This document shows, in pieces, positions 15,756 through 24,110 of a DNA stretch of 48,207 nucleotides. Below the pieces are notes generated by a model. It did not search any database. It saw only the letters and a list, made by a program, of their open reading frames with translations, and was not told where the DNA came from. The DNA comes from Janthinobacterium sp. GW458P (GTDB lineage Bacteria; Pseudomonadota; Gammaproteobacteria; Burkholderiales; Burkholderiaceae_D). Each line of letters starts with the position of its first letter. Position 1 is the stretch's first letter. The translations under genes and the position numbers were made by a program. The stretch is from NCBI RefSeq assembly GCF_002127585.1, contig NZ_NEGZ01000032.1, positions 45,691-93,897 on the forward strand. Reading direction: 5' to 3'.

Positions 15756-16478
15756 TCACTCGCCCAGGTACGCCGCCTTCACGCGCGGGTCGTCGAGCAT
15801 GTCGGCCGCGTTGCCGCCCATGGTCACCAGGCCGGAATCCATCACGTAGCCGCGGTGCGCCGCCTGCAGGGCCAAACGGGCATTCTGTTCGACCAGCAAG
15901 ATCGTGATGCCTTCGGCCGATACCTTGCGGATGACCTCGAAAATCTTCTCCACCATGATGGGCGACAAGCCCATTGACGGCTCGTCGAGCAGCAGCAGTG
16001 TCGGGTGGCACATCAGGGCGCGCGCCATGGCCAGCATCTGCTGCTCGCCGCCCGACAGGGTGCCGGCCATCTGCGCCGCGCGTTCCTTCAGGCGGGGAAA
16101 CACGTCGAACCACCTGGCGATATCGTCCTCGACACCGGCCTTGTCCGTGCGCGTGTAGGCGCCCATCATGAGGTTTTCGCGGATCGACATGCGCGTAAAC
16201 ACGCCCCGTCCTTCCGGCACCATCGCCAGTTTCTTTTCCACCAGGTGAAACGACTTCGTGCCCTTGAGCGACTCGCCCAGGTAGCTGATCATGCCTTCGA
16301 CCTTACATGCAGGCAAGGTTCCCGTGATGGCTTTCAGGGTCGTCGTCTTGCCGGCGCCGTTCGCGCCGATCAGGGCGATGAGCTCGCCCCGGTTCACTTC
16401 CAGGTCGATGCCTTTCACGGCCTTGATGCCGCCGTAGGCCACGTGCAGGCCCGCCACTTTCAGTACGCTGTTGCTCAT
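15756..16478 (-). CDS. livF: Branched-chain amino acid ABC transporter ATP-binding protein LivF
   Basis: A 240-residue ABC ATPase. Walker A GANGAGKTT is at residues 38-46, VPEGRGVFTRMSIRENL is the LivF-specific segment, LSGGE is at 141-145, Walker B LLLLDEPS ends at 168 and the end AAYLGE is typical. With LivG it drives uptake through LivH/LivM. Its ATG overlaps the livG stop (ATGA). It is the last gene of the livHMGF cluster. The frame stays open far upstream of 16478, but that part is a shadow of livG. Confidence 0.94.
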   Translation of the reverse strand: MSNSVLKVAGLHVAYGGIKAVKGIDLEVNRGELIALIGANGAGKTTTLKAITGTLPACKVEGMISYLGESLKGTKSFHLVEKKLAMVPEGRGVFTRMSIRENLMMGAYTRTDKAGVEDDIARWFDVFPRLKERAAQMAGTLSGGEQQMLAMARALMCHPTLLLLDEPSMGLSPIMVEKIFEVIRKVSAEGITILLVEQNARLALQAAHRGYVMDSGLVTMGGNAADMLDDPRVKAAYLGE

Positions 16479-17248
16479 GCGTGCGACCCTCCCAGATAAG
16501 CCTCGATGACGGCCGGGTTTTGTTGTATTTCGGCCGGCAAGCCTTCGGCGATGCGCTTGCCATATTCGAGCACCGTGATGCGGTCGCACAGCCCCATCAT
16601 CAGTTTCACGTCGTGTTCGATCAACAGCACGGTCTTGCCTTCCGCCTTGATTTTCACCAGCAACTCGCGCAAGGCCAGCTTTTCCGTCGCATTCATGCCG
16701 GCCGCCGGCTCGTCCAGGGCCAGCAGGGTCGGATCGGTGGCCAGCGCGCGGGCGATTTCCAGGCGCCGCTGGTCGCCATACGACAAGAAGCGCGCCGTGC
16801 GGCTGGCGAACTGGGCAATGCCGACGAAATCGAGCAGCTCCATCGCCCGCTTGCGGATGGACGCTTCTTCCTCGCGCGCCGCCTTGTGGCGGAAGATGGC
16901 GCCGAACACGCCCTGGTGCGAGCGCACGTGGCGCCCCACCATGACGTTCTCCAGCGCCGTCATGTCGCCAAACAGCCGGATATTCTGGAACGTGCGCGCG
17001 ATGCCCGCCTTCGCCACCTTGTGCGGCGCGGACGGCGAATACGGCTTGCCGGCCAGCTCGAAAGTGCCCGTATCGGGCTGGTACAGGCCCGTGATGACGT
17101 TGAAGAAGGTCGTCTTGCCGGCGCCGTTGGGGCCGATCAAGCCATAGATCTGCCCTTGCTTGATGGTAATGCCCACATCGGTGAGCGCCTGCAGGCCGCC
17201 AAAACGCTTGTTGACGCCGGCAATATTGAGAATGATCTGTTCGCTCAT
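16475..17248 (-). CDS. livG: Branched-chain amino acid ABC transporter ATP-binding protein LivG
   Basis: A 257-residue ABC ATPase. Walker A GPNGAGKTT at 39-47, the LivG segment AKAGIARTFQNIRLFGDMTA, signature LSYGDQRRLEIARALA at 155-170, Walker B LLALDEPAAGMN, and the family ending AYLGGSHA. The ribosome site is AAGGAGG. The gene is 15 bases after livM and overlaps livF by 4 bases. Confidence 0.94.
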   Translation of the reverse strand: MSEQIILNIAGVNKRFGGLQALTDVGITIKQGQIYGLIGPNGAGKTTFFNVITGLYQPDTGTFELAGKPYSPSAPHKVAKAGIARTFQNIRLFGDMTALENVMVGRHVRSHQGVFGAIFRHKAAREEEASIRKRAMELLDFVGIAQFASRTARFLSYGDQRRLEIARALATDPTLLALDEPAAGMNATEKLALRELLVKIKAEGKTVLLIEHDVKLMMGLCDRITVLEYGKRIAEGLPAEIQQNPAVIEAYLGGSHA

Positions 17249-17263
17249 GGTGCTTTCCCCTCC

Positions 17264-18481
17264 TTAGGCGGACACGACGCCGGTCGACTTGTTGGGCTGG
17301 TCGACGTCGTTGTCGGGCCGGTCCTCGTGCTTGGGCGCGGGCCACAAGCCGGCCGGGCGATTGAGCATGATCAAGACCAGGGCCAGGCCGTACAGCAGCT
17401 GGCGCAGCACTTCCGCTTCGATCACCACGTGGCCGAACAGCGCCTGCTGGGCCGGCTCCACCACATGGCGCAGCACTTCCGGTATCGACGCGAGGATCAC
17501 GCCGCCGAGAATGACGCCGGGAATATGCCCGATGCCGCCCAGCACCACCATGGCCAGCACGGCAATCGATTCCGTCAGGGCAAACGATTCCGGCGAAACA
17601 AAGCCCTGGAACGAGGCAAACATGGCGCCGGCCACGCCGCCGAACGAGGCGCCCATGGAAAAGGCCAGCAATTTGACGTTGCGCGTGTTGATGCCCATGG
17701 CTTTCGCGGCGATCTCGTCTTCGCGGATGGCGACCCAGGCGCGCCCCAGGCGCGAATGCTGGAGGCGCTTGGTGACGAACACCACGGCGATGCACAGGAA
17801 AAGGAACAGAAAGTAATAGGCATTGACGGACGGCATGGAGAAGCCGCCGAGCACGACGGTGCTGTTGCTGCCCGCCTCGCCCGCCAGGTTGACGCCGAAG
17901 ATGCGGATGGGATCGATCAGATTGATGCCTTGCGCGCCATTCGTGAAATTGATGGGGTCATTCAAATTGTTCATGAAGATGCGGATGATCTCGCCAAAGC
18001 CCAGGGTCACGATAGCGAGATAGTCGCCGCGCAGTTTTAATGTAGGCGCGCCCAGCAGGGCGCCGAAAAATCCCGCCACGGCGGCGGCCAGGGGGACGAT
18101 GGCCCAGATCGACAGATGGATGCCGTGCTCGCGGATTTCCGGTCCCATCAGCCGCACCAGGGTTTCCCCCAGCACAGGATATTGATTCACCACCGATTCG
18201 AGCAGGATGGCGAACTGCGGCGACGCCAGCAGGGCCGTCAGGTAGGCGCCCACGGCATAGAAGGCGATGTAGCCGAGGTCGAGCAGGCCGGCAAAGCCGA
18301 CGACGATGTTCAGGCCCAGGGCCAGCATGATGTACAGCAAGGCCATGTCGATGATGCGTACCCACGAATTGCCGAACTGGGCGGCAAAGAACGGGAACAC
18401 CACCAGCAGCGCGGCCAGGGCCAGCATGCCGGCGTAGGCCTTGGCGGGGTTCTTTTTGACGTCGAAATCGAGTAGTGCCAT
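17264..18481 (-). CDS. livM: Branched-chain amino acid ABC transporter permease LivM
   Basis: A 405-residue inner-membrane permease with about ten hydrophobic segments and family motifs NIVVGFAGLLDLGYIAFYAV, TLKLRGDYLAIVTLGFGEII, RLGRAWVAIREDEIAAKAMG and VVLGGIGHIPGVILGG. The start at 18481 (MALLDFDVKK) has an AAGGAG site 9 bases upstream; a TTG nine bases earlier is in frame but less likely. The C-terminus is a polar tail of about 30 residues. The loop around residues 95-130 is longer than in E. coli LivM, as in many betaproteobacterial homologues. Confidence 0.93.
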   Translation of the reverse strand: MALLDFDVKKNPAKAYAGMLALAALLVVFPFFAAQFGNSWVRIIDMALLYIMLALGLNIVVGFAGLLDLGYIAFYAVGAYLTALLASPQFAILLESVVNQYPVLGETLVRLMGPEIREHGIHLSIWAIVPLAAAVAGFFGALLGAPTLKLRGDYLAIVTLGFGEIIRIFMNNLNDPINFTNGAQGINLIDPIRIFGVNLAGEAGSNSTVVLGGFSMPSVNAYYFLFLFLCIAVVFVTKRLQHSRLGRAWVAIREDEIAAKAMGINTRNVKLLAFSMGASFGGVAGAMFASFQGFVSPESFALTESIAVLAMVVLGGIGHIPGVILGGVILASIPEVLRHVVEPAQQALFGHVVIEAEVLRQLLYGLALVLIMLNRPAGLWPAPKHEDRPDNDVDQPNKSTGVVSA

Positions 18482-18512
18482 GATGGTCAACTCCTTGTTT
18501 TGATGGGTGACG

Positions 18513-19442
18513 TCAGGCGCGGTCGGCCACGCGTTCGCCCATGATGCCGGACGGACGCAGGGTCAGCACGATGATCAGCACGACGAAGGCAAAGATATCC
18601 TGGTAGTGGCTGCCCAGGAAACCACCGGTGAAGTCGCCGATATAGCCGGCGCCCAGGCTTTCTATGATGCCCAGCAGGACGCCGCCCAGCATGGCGCCAT
18701 AGATATTGCCGATGCCGCCCAGCACGGCGGCGCAGAAGGCTTTCAGGCCGGGAATGGCGCCCATCGAATATTGGATGGACGAATAGTTGGCGCCCCACAT
18801 CACCCCCGCTACGGCCGCCAGCAGGGCGCCGATGGCAAACGTGGCGACGATGACCTTGTCGGAATCGACGCCCATGAGTCCGGCCACGCGGGGGTTTTCC
18901 GCCGTGGCCCGCATGGCGCGGCCCATGCGGGTTTTTTCCACCAGGACCACCAGCGCGCCCATCGACAGCGCGGCCAGGGCCAGCAGCAGCACTTGCGTTT
19001 GCGAAATGACGGCGCCGCCTATGTTGATGGGGTCGGTGGACAGCAGTTGCGGAAAGGGCAAGGGATTGCGCGTCCAGATCATCATGGCGAAAGTTTGCAG
19101 CAGGATGGAGACGCCGATGGCGGTAATCAGGGGAGCGAGGCGGGGGGCGTTGCGCAGGCGGCGGTAGGCGACCCGCTCGATGAGAATGTTGACCAGGATA
19201 CAGACGGGAATGGCGCCGAGGATGGCGGTGGCCAGTTTCAAATAGCCGGGCCAGTCCGGCACGTAGATGCCCAGCAGCTTGAGGATGCTCAAGCCCACCA
19301 TGGCGCCGATCATGAGCACATCGCCGTGGGCGAAGTTGATCAGGTTCAAGACGCCGTACACCATCGTGTAACCGAGGGCCACTAAGGCATACATGCTGCC
19401 CAGCACCAGGCCGTTGATGATTTGCTGGATGAATGTATCCAT
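18513..19442 (-). CDS. livH: Branched-chain amino acid ABC transporter permease LivH
   Basis: A 309-residue inner-membrane permease with the LivH pattern: NGLVLGSMYALVALGYTMVY, INFAHGDVLMIGAMV, TRMGRAMRATAENPRVAGLM, AFCAAVLGGIGNIYGAMLGG and LTLRPSGIMGERVADRA at the end. It is the first gene of livHMGF. No livK/livJ binding-protein gene precedes it, so the substrate (branched-chain amino acids, or another amide or amino acid) is less certain than the transporter class. Confidence 0.93.
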   Translation of the reverse strand: MDTFIQQIINGLVLGSMYALVALGYTMVYGVLNLINFAHGDVLMIGAMVGLSILKLLGIYVPDWPGYLKLATAILGAIPVCILVNILIERVAYRRLRNAPRLAPLITAIGVSILLQTFAMMIWTRNPLPFPQLLSTDPINIGGAVISQTQVLLLALAALSMGALVVLVEKTRMGRAMRATAENPRVAGLMGVDSDKVIVATFAIGALLAAVAGVMWGANYSSIQYSMGAIPGLKAFCAAVLGGIGNIYGAMLGGVLLGIIESLGAGYIGDFTGGFLGSHYQDIFAFVVLIIVLTLRPSGIMGERVADRA

Positions 19443-19743
19443 GGTCAGATTGCCCTATCAAATATGCATTTTTCGGGAACAACTTCCGCAGGAACTGCCA
19501 TCGCTGATACAAAAACGGCACCGGAGGAAGAAATCCTGCAGTGCCATCCCTGGACCGTTCTCACCAGCATGGTGCACGCACTCAAAACGCGCGTGACCTT
19601 GCTTAGTCATAACGACAACATATTCAAGCTTGAGGCAATCATAACGATCTTTTGCAAAAACTAAACTTGGAATAAATCGATCATTTCCGAATTAAATTTT
19701 GTTTTGAGGTGACTCCTCATCGATACTCAATCGTCCCGCAGGC
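19443..19743. other. Intergenic region between ispH and livH, no gene seen
   Basis: 301 bases, AT-rich at about 19600-19720. It must hold the livH promoter on the minus strand, but no convincing -35/-10 pair could be chosen. Two overlapping short plus-strand frames have no ribosome site or recognisable product. There is no clear terminator after ispH. Confidence 0.5.
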
Positions 19744-20691
19744 TCAGGCGACGTCGCGCTTGATGCCGTCGAGGCCTTTCGGCATCGGGAAAGTGACGGC
19801 TTCCTGCACGCCGTCGAGCGGTCGCACGCTCTTCACGCCGCACTCTTTCAAACGGTCGATGACGGCTTGCACCAGCACCTCGGGTGCCGAGGCGCCGGCC
19901 GTCACGCCCACGCGCAGCTTGCCTTCCAGCCAGGCGGGATCGATCTGCGACGCATTGTCGACCATATAGGCAGGCGTGCCCATCTTCTCGGCCACTTCGC
20001 GCAAGCGGTTCGAATTCGAGCTGTTCGGGCTGCCGACGACGATCACCACTTCCACCTGCGGCGCCATGAATTTCACGGCTTCCTGGCGGTTCGTGGTGGC
20101 GTAGCAAATGTCGCCTTTTTTCGGCTCGGAAATATTCGGATATTTCTGTTTCAGGGCCTCGATAATGTCGCGAGTGTCGTCAACTGACAACGTTGTTTGC
20201 GAAACATAGGCCAGGCTGTCCGGATTGGCGACCTGCAAGGCCGCCACGTCGTCGAGCGTTTCCACCAGATGCATGCCCATGTCGGCCTGGCCCATCGTGC
20301 CTTCCACCTCGGGATGGCCGTCGTGGCCGATCATGATGATCTCGCGGCCTTCGCGGCGCATCTTGCCCACTTCCATGTGCACCTTGGTGACCAGGGGGCA
20401 GGTGGCGTCAAAAATGCTCAGGCCGCGCGCTTCCGCTTCGGCGCGCACGGCTTTCGACACGCCATGCGCGGAAAACACGAGCGTATTGCCAGATGGAACG
20501 TCATCAAGGTCGTCGATGAAGATGGCGCCCTTGTTGCGCAAATCGGCCACCACATAGGCGTTATGGACGATTTCATGGCGCACATAGATGGGTGCGCCAA
20601 ATTGCTGCAAGGCGCGCTCGACGATTTCGATCGCCCGGTCGACGCCAGCGCAGAAACCGCGGGGCTGGGCCAGTAACAGTTCTTTTTCCAT
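19744..20691 (-). CDS. ispH: 4-hydroxy-3-methylbut-2-enyl diphosphate reductase IspH
   Basis: A 315-residue iron-sulfur enzyme for the last step of the MEP isoprenoid pathway, making IPP and DMAPP. The three cluster cysteines are visible: C14 in [16 protein letters not shown]98 in FDATCPLV and C196 in [11 protein letters not shown]. Other motifs are HEIVHN, FSAHGVS, HPEVEGT and SSNSNRL. The start at 20691 (MEKELLLA) has AAGGA six bases upstream; a possible ATG two codons earlier would sit on that ribosome site. It follows slpA by 13 bases on the same strand, a conserved pairing in proteobacteria. Confidence 0.96.
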   Translation of the reverse strand: MEKELLLAQPRGFCAGVDRAIEIVERALQQFGAPIYVRHEIVHNAYVVADLRNKGAIFIDDLDDVPSGNTLVFSAHGVSKAVRAEAEARGLSIFDATCPLVTKVHMEVGKMRREGREIIMIGHDGHPEVEGTMGQADMGMHLVETLDDVAALQVANPDSLAYVSQTTLSVDDTRDIIEALKQKYPNISEPKKGDICYATTNRQEAVKFMAPQVEVVIVVGSPNSSNSNRLREVAEKMGTPAYMVDNASQIDPAWLEGKLRVGVTAGASAPEVLVQAVIDRLKECGVKSVRPLDGVQEAVTFPMPKGLDGIKRDVA

Positions 20692-20704
20692 CGCCATTCC
20701 TTCT

Positions 20705-21160
20705 TTACAGGACCGAAATGAGCCGGACTTCAAAGCGCAGCGGCTGGCCGGCCAGCGGATGATTGAAGTCGAACAGGGCCGAATCGTCGCGCATTTCGCG
20801 CAGCACGCCGGCAAAGCGGCCGCCGCCCGGCGCGGCGAAGTCGACCAGGTCGCCGATCTTGTAGTCGGCGCCCGGCACGGAGTTTTCGTCCAGGGTGGCG
20901 CGCGAGACCGATTGCACCAGCTCGGGATTGCGCTCGCCAAAGCCTTCGCCGGCGGCCAGCTCGAACGTCTCGTGCGTGCCTTCTGGCAAGCCCAGCAGGC
21001 GCTGCTCGAGGAATGGCGCCAGCTGGCCCTGTCCCAGCATCAAGGTGGCAGGATTTCCGCCAAAGGTAGTGACAATATCAGTACCGTCCACCGTGGCAAG
21101 ACGATAATGCAGGGTGAGGTAAGCCGCTTCGGTGACGACTGCTGGTTGCTCGTTGGACAT
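20705..21160 (-). CDS. slpA: FKBP-type peptidyl-prolyl isomerase (SlpA/FkpB type)
   Basis: A 151-residue FKBP-fold isomerase and chaperone of the SlyD/SlpA type: [78 protein letters not shown]. The insert-in-flap region is present. Unlike SlyD there is no His-rich tail. The start at 21160 gives the family length, though its ribosome site is weak. It is the first gene of slpA-ispH, divergent from radC with 120 bases between. Confidence 0.93.
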   Translation of the reverse strand: MSNEQPAVVTEAAYLTLHYRLATVDGTDIVTTFGGNPATLMLGQGQLAPFLEQRLLGLPEGTHETFELAAGEGFGERNPELVQSVSRATLDENSVPGADYKIGDLVDFAAPGGGRFAGVLREMRDDSALFDFNHPLAGQPLRFEVRLISVL

Positions 21161-21280
21161 AGTAGTTTTCAGGTAACTGGTGCAAAACGATATTGTAAGC
21201 CACACTGGCCGCGCCTGCCCCATGGCTTCGTCAAAGAAGGCCACACCGGGGCGCACGCCGGTGCCAAACAGGAGAACAGC

Positions 21281-21955
21281 ATGGGCATCAAGGATTGGCC
21301 GGCCAGCGAACGGCCGCGCGAACGCCTGATCGAGGATGGCGCGCACACGCTGTCGGACGCGGAATTGCTGGCCGTCTTCCTGCGCACGGGCGTGCGCGGC
21401 AAGAGCGCCGTGGAACTGGCGCGCGACACGGTCGAGCACTTCGGCTCCCTGCGGGGCCTGTTTGGCGCCAGCCTCGTGAGCTTTTCCGCCGTGCACGGCA
21501 TGGGCAGCGCCAAGTTTGCCCAGTTGCAAGCGGTGATGGAACTGGCGCGGCGCGCCATCATCGAGGACTTGCAGGCGGGGCAAGCCCTCAATTCGCCGCA
21601 CGCCGTGAAAGACTACCTGCGCCTGACCCTGGGCCACCTGGCCCACGAAGCATTTCATGTGTTGTTTTTGGACGTCAGGAACCGCCTGATCACCACCCGC
21701 GAAATGTTTCGCGGCACCCTCACCCACACCAGCGTGTACCCGCGCGAAGTGGTAAAACAGGCGCTGCAGCACAACGCGGCCAGCGTCATGCTGGCCCACA
21801 ACCACCCGTCCGGCACGCCGGAACCGAGCGAAGCGGATTTATTGCTGACGCGCGCGCTGATGCAGGCCTTGTCGCTGGTGGACGTGCGCATCCTCGACCA
21901 TTTCATCGTGGCCGGACGGCACGTGCATTCGTTCGCGGAACACGGCCAGATCTAG
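21281..21955 (+). CDS. radC: RadC/YicR-family JAB domain protein
   Basis: A 224-residue protein with a helix-hairpin-helix N-terminus ([20 protein letters not shown], then [20 protein letters not shown]) and a JAB1/MPN metal site: H173 and H175 in LAHNHPSG and D186 in PSEADLLLT. It was once linked to DNA repair; its true role is unresolved. The start has a GGAGAA site. It is upstream of rpmB-rpmG, as in E. coli, but the ribosomal genes have their own promoter. Confidence 0.94.
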   Translation: MGIKDWPASERPRERLIEDGAHTLSDAELLAVFLRTGVRGKSAVELARDTVEHFGSLRGLFGASLVSFSAVHGMGSAKFAQLQAVMELARRAIIEDLQAGQALNSPHAVKDYLRLTLGHLAHEAFHVLFLDVRNRLITTREMFRGTLTHTSVYPREVVKQALQHNAASVMLAHNHPSGTPEPSEADLLLTRALMQALSLVDVRILDHFIVAGRHVHSFAEHGQI

Positions 21956-22133
21956 GCCGGCTCCTGCGCCACCGCAGTTAACCATGTGTAAACAAGGACA
22001 TACGTCACAACGCCAGGCGACTTATCTAGCAGTAAACACACTGGTTTACCAGCGGCTGTCCCGTAAAAACACCTGAAAATCAAATTGTTAAATTTACTCA
22101 CAACAACAAGACACAATTGTTTTTCGCAAGTCA

Positions 22134-22162
22134 TTGATAAATCGGCTTATTTTGGATATACT
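22134..22162 (+). promoter_or_regulatory. Strong sigma-70 promoter of rpmB-rpmG
   Basis: TTGATA (22134-22139) and TATACT (22157-22162) with an ideal 17-base spacer, 39 bases before the rpmB start and preceded by an AT-rich tract that could act as an UP element. Confidence 0.85.
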
Positions 22163-22201
22163 CTCGTTTTTCCAATTTGGAATATCTTTAAGGAGTGCGC
22201 C

Positions 22202-22438
22202 ATGGCACGTGTTTGCCAAGTCACTGGGAAGAAGCCGATGGTCGGCAACAATGTTTCCCATGCAAACAACAAAACCAAACGTCGTTTTTTGCCTAACTTG
22301 CAGAATCGTCGTATTTTTGTTGAATCTGAAAACCGCTGGGTCTCCCTGCGTTTGTCCAACGCCGGTCTGCGCGTCATCGATAAAGTCGGCATCGACGCCG
22401 TATTGGTCGATATGCGCGCTCGTGGCGAAAAAGTCTAA
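22202..22438 (+). CDS. rpmB: 50S ribosomal protein L28
   Basis: A 78-residue protein matching L28: [56 protein letters not shown]. It binds 23S rRNA in the large subunit. Only one cysteine is present, so this is the zinc-free form. An AAGGAG ribosome site precedes the ATG. It is the first gene of rpmB-rpmG; rpmG starts 22 bases after its stop. Confidence 0.98.
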   Translation: MARVCQVTGKKPMVGNNVSHANNKTKRRFLPNLQNRRIFVESENRWVSLRLSNAGLRVIDKVGIDAVLVDMRARGEKV

Positions 22439-22460
22439 TTAGCAGAATAAGGGAGCTATC

Positions 22461-22628
22461 ATGGCAAAATCAGGCCGCGACAAAATCAAGTTAGAATCGA
22501 CCGCCGGTACGGGTCACTTCTACACGACCACCAAAAACAAGCGTACGACGCCTGCGAAAATGGAGATCATGAAATTCGATCCTAAAGCACGCAAGCACGT
22601 AACGTACAAAGAAACCAAGATCAAGTAA
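22461..22628 (+). CDS. rpmG: 50S ribosomal protein L33
   Basis: A 55-residue protein: [40 protein letters not shown], then [15 protein letters not shown]. This is L33 of full family length. It has no cysteine, so it is the zinc-free type and matches the zinc-free L28 beside it. A GGGAG ribosome site lies before the ATG. A terminator follows 25 bases after the stop. Confidence 0.98.
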   Translation: MAKSGRDKIKLESTAGTGHFYTTTKNKRTTPAKMEIMKFDPKARKHVTYKETKIK

Positions 22629-22653
22629 TTGATACTGTGTTCTGTAAAAAGAG

Positions 22654-22677
22654 CCGCTCCGATGAGCGGTTTTTTTT
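22654..22677 (+). terminator. Rho-independent terminator of rpmB-rpmG
   Basis: CCGCTC-CGAT-GAGCGG followed by eight T. Confidence 0.9.
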
Positions 22678-22719
22678 CGCCCTGATTTTTACGCCCCCTC
22701 CCCGTCAATGTGCCAGATC

Positions 22720-22748
22720 AAAAAAAAGGCCCTGGAATCCAGGGCCTT
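22720..22748 (-). terminator. Rho-independent terminator of desaturase gene
   Basis: A perfect stem AAGGCCCTGGA / TCCAGGGCCTT around one base; on the minus strand it is followed by a run of eight T. It lies 20 bases past the desaturase stop. Confidence 0.85.
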
Positions 22749-22768
22749 GATATGGCGCAACAGTCTAG

Positions 22769-23977
22769 TTATGCATAGCTGCGCAGGCGCAAGGAGAAAT
22801 CCTGCAGCGACTGGATGCCTGACGCCTCGGCGCGCGCGCACCAGTCTTGCAGTTTCTGCAGCAATTGCTCGCGCGTAAAGTGCGAGCGCTCCCAGATGGC
22901 GCCCAGCTCCACGCGCATGTGGTGCATGGTTTCCAGTGCCTTGCTGTGCTGGAACAATTCCGACAGCTGCTCGTGGTGCGCGTCGGCCAGCTTGGCCGGT
23001 TCGCGCTGCATCAGCTTGCGCGATGATTTCAGGAAACGCTTTTCCAGTTCCGCCTTGTGCTTCAGGTGTTCCAGCTCTTCCTTCCAGGCATGCTTGATCG
23101 ATTTCGCATACTTGGCCATCACGTCATAGCGGTTGGCGATGACGGACTGCAAGGTCTCGAAGTCCGCTTCCAGCTTGCCGTGGGAAAACTTCGGCGCCGG
23201 CGCCAGCTTTTTCACCTTGGCCAGGCCCAGCATTTCCAAGGCGCGGATATACGCCCAGCCGATATCGATTTCATACCATTTCGACGACAGCTTGGCCGAT
23301 GTCGCATACGTGTGGTGGTTGTTATGCAACTCTTCGCCGCCGATCAGAATGCCGAACGGAATGATGTTGGTGGCCGCGTCGGCGCAGTCGTAGTTGCGGT
23401 AGCCCCAGTAATGGCCGATGCCGTTGATGATGCCGGCCGCCGTGATGGGGATCCACATCATTTGCACGGCCCACACGGAAATGCCGATCACGCCGAACAG
23501 GATGAAATTGATGACGAACAAGGACACCACGCCCAGCCAGCTGTATTTCGTGTACAGGTTGCGCTCGATCCAGTCCGTCGGCGTGCCGTGGCCGTACTTG
23601 GCCATGGTTTCCAGGTTCTTCGATTCGGCACGGTAGAGCTCGGCGCCTTCCCAGAAGACTTTCTTGATGCCGCGCGTCACGGGGCTGTGCGGATCTTCTT
23701 CCGTATCGCACTTGGCGTGATGCTTGCGATGGATGGCCGCCCATTCCTTGGTGACCTGGCCCGTCGTCAGCCACAGCCAGAAACGGAAGAAATGGCTGGG
23801 AATCGCATGCAATTCCAGCGCGCGGTGGGCCTGGTGGCGGTGCAGGTAAATCGTCACGCTGGCAATCGTGATATGCGTGACCACCATGGTGTACAGGAAC
23901 ACTTGCCATGCGGACAGATCAGTAATGCCAGTTGCCATGAACTGCAATACGTCGTGTAAAACGGAACTCAATGTCAT
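22769..23977 (-). CDS. Acyl-CoA/acyl-lipid delta-9-type fatty acid desaturase
   Basis: A 402-residue membrane di-iron desaturase. The three histidine boxes are HRHQAH (46-51), HRKHH (83-87) and HNNHH (218-222), with an extra conserved GHYWGYRNY (H189), as in stearoyl-type delta-9 desaturases. It introduces a cis double bond into fatty acyl chains and so tunes membrane fluidity. After the catalytic core, residues about 264-402 form a long charged helical extension (predicted coiled coil, KHAWKEELEHLKHKAELEKR) that I do not know from the short bacterial forms. The start at 23977 has GGAG eight bases upstream. Inverted repeats lie just upstream. Confidence 0.93.
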   Translation of the reverse strand: MTLSSVLHDVLQFMATGITDLSAWQVFLYTMVVTHITIASVTIYLHRHQAHRALELHAIPSHFFRFWLWLTTGQVTKEWAAIHRKHHAKCDTEEDPHSPVTRGIKKVFWEGAELYRAESKNLETMAKYGHGTPTDWIERNLYTKYSWLGVVSLFVINFILFGVIGISVWAVQMMWIPITAAGIINGIGHYWGYRNYDCADAATNIIPFGILIGGEELHNNHHTYATSAKLSSKWYEIDIGWAYIRALEMLGLAKVKKLAPAPKFSHGKLEADFETLQSVIANRYDVMAKYAKSIKHAWKEELEHLKHKAELEKRFLKSSRKLMQREPAKLADAHHEQLSELFQHSKALETMHHMRVELGAIWERSHFTREQLLQKLQDWCARAEASGIQSLQDFSLRLRSYA

Positions 23978-24015
23978 TACTACTACTCCAAGTGGACAGG
24001 GCGTGCGCACGGTCG

Positions 24016-24072
24016 CTCCAGTGACTCTGGAGGTCCGGCAGAGTTAATTTTAGGCGTGATTGTACGCCCTAA
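24016..24072. promoter_or_regulatory. Inverted repeats upstream of desaturase gene
   Basis: Two structures: CTCCAG-TGACT-CTGGAG (24016-24032), which would be in the leader, and TTAGGCGT-GATTGT-ACGCCCTAA (24050-24072), which overlaps the likely promoter (TAAAAT on the minus strand). The second could be an operator for a fatty-acid or temperature-responsive regulator; this is inference. Confidence 0.4.
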
Positions 24073-24110
24073 TGGGTGCTATCAGGCAAAAACGGCGGCA
24101 GGCAGCGAGG

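Noticed and set aside
16479-17795. Upstream extension of the livF frame
   Set aside because: The frame stays open through livG and part of livM, but its translation is low-complexity Arg/Gly/Pro-rich, while livG and livM are clear. The true livF start is the ATGA overlap at 16478.
19462-19475. 14-base string ATATGCATTTTTCG shared by the livH upstream region and the palindrome upstream of sbp
   Set aside because: In a window of 48 kb a few shared 14-mers are expected by chance, the distance to the start codons differs (about 20 versus 85 bases), and only the sbp copy is part of a palindrome.
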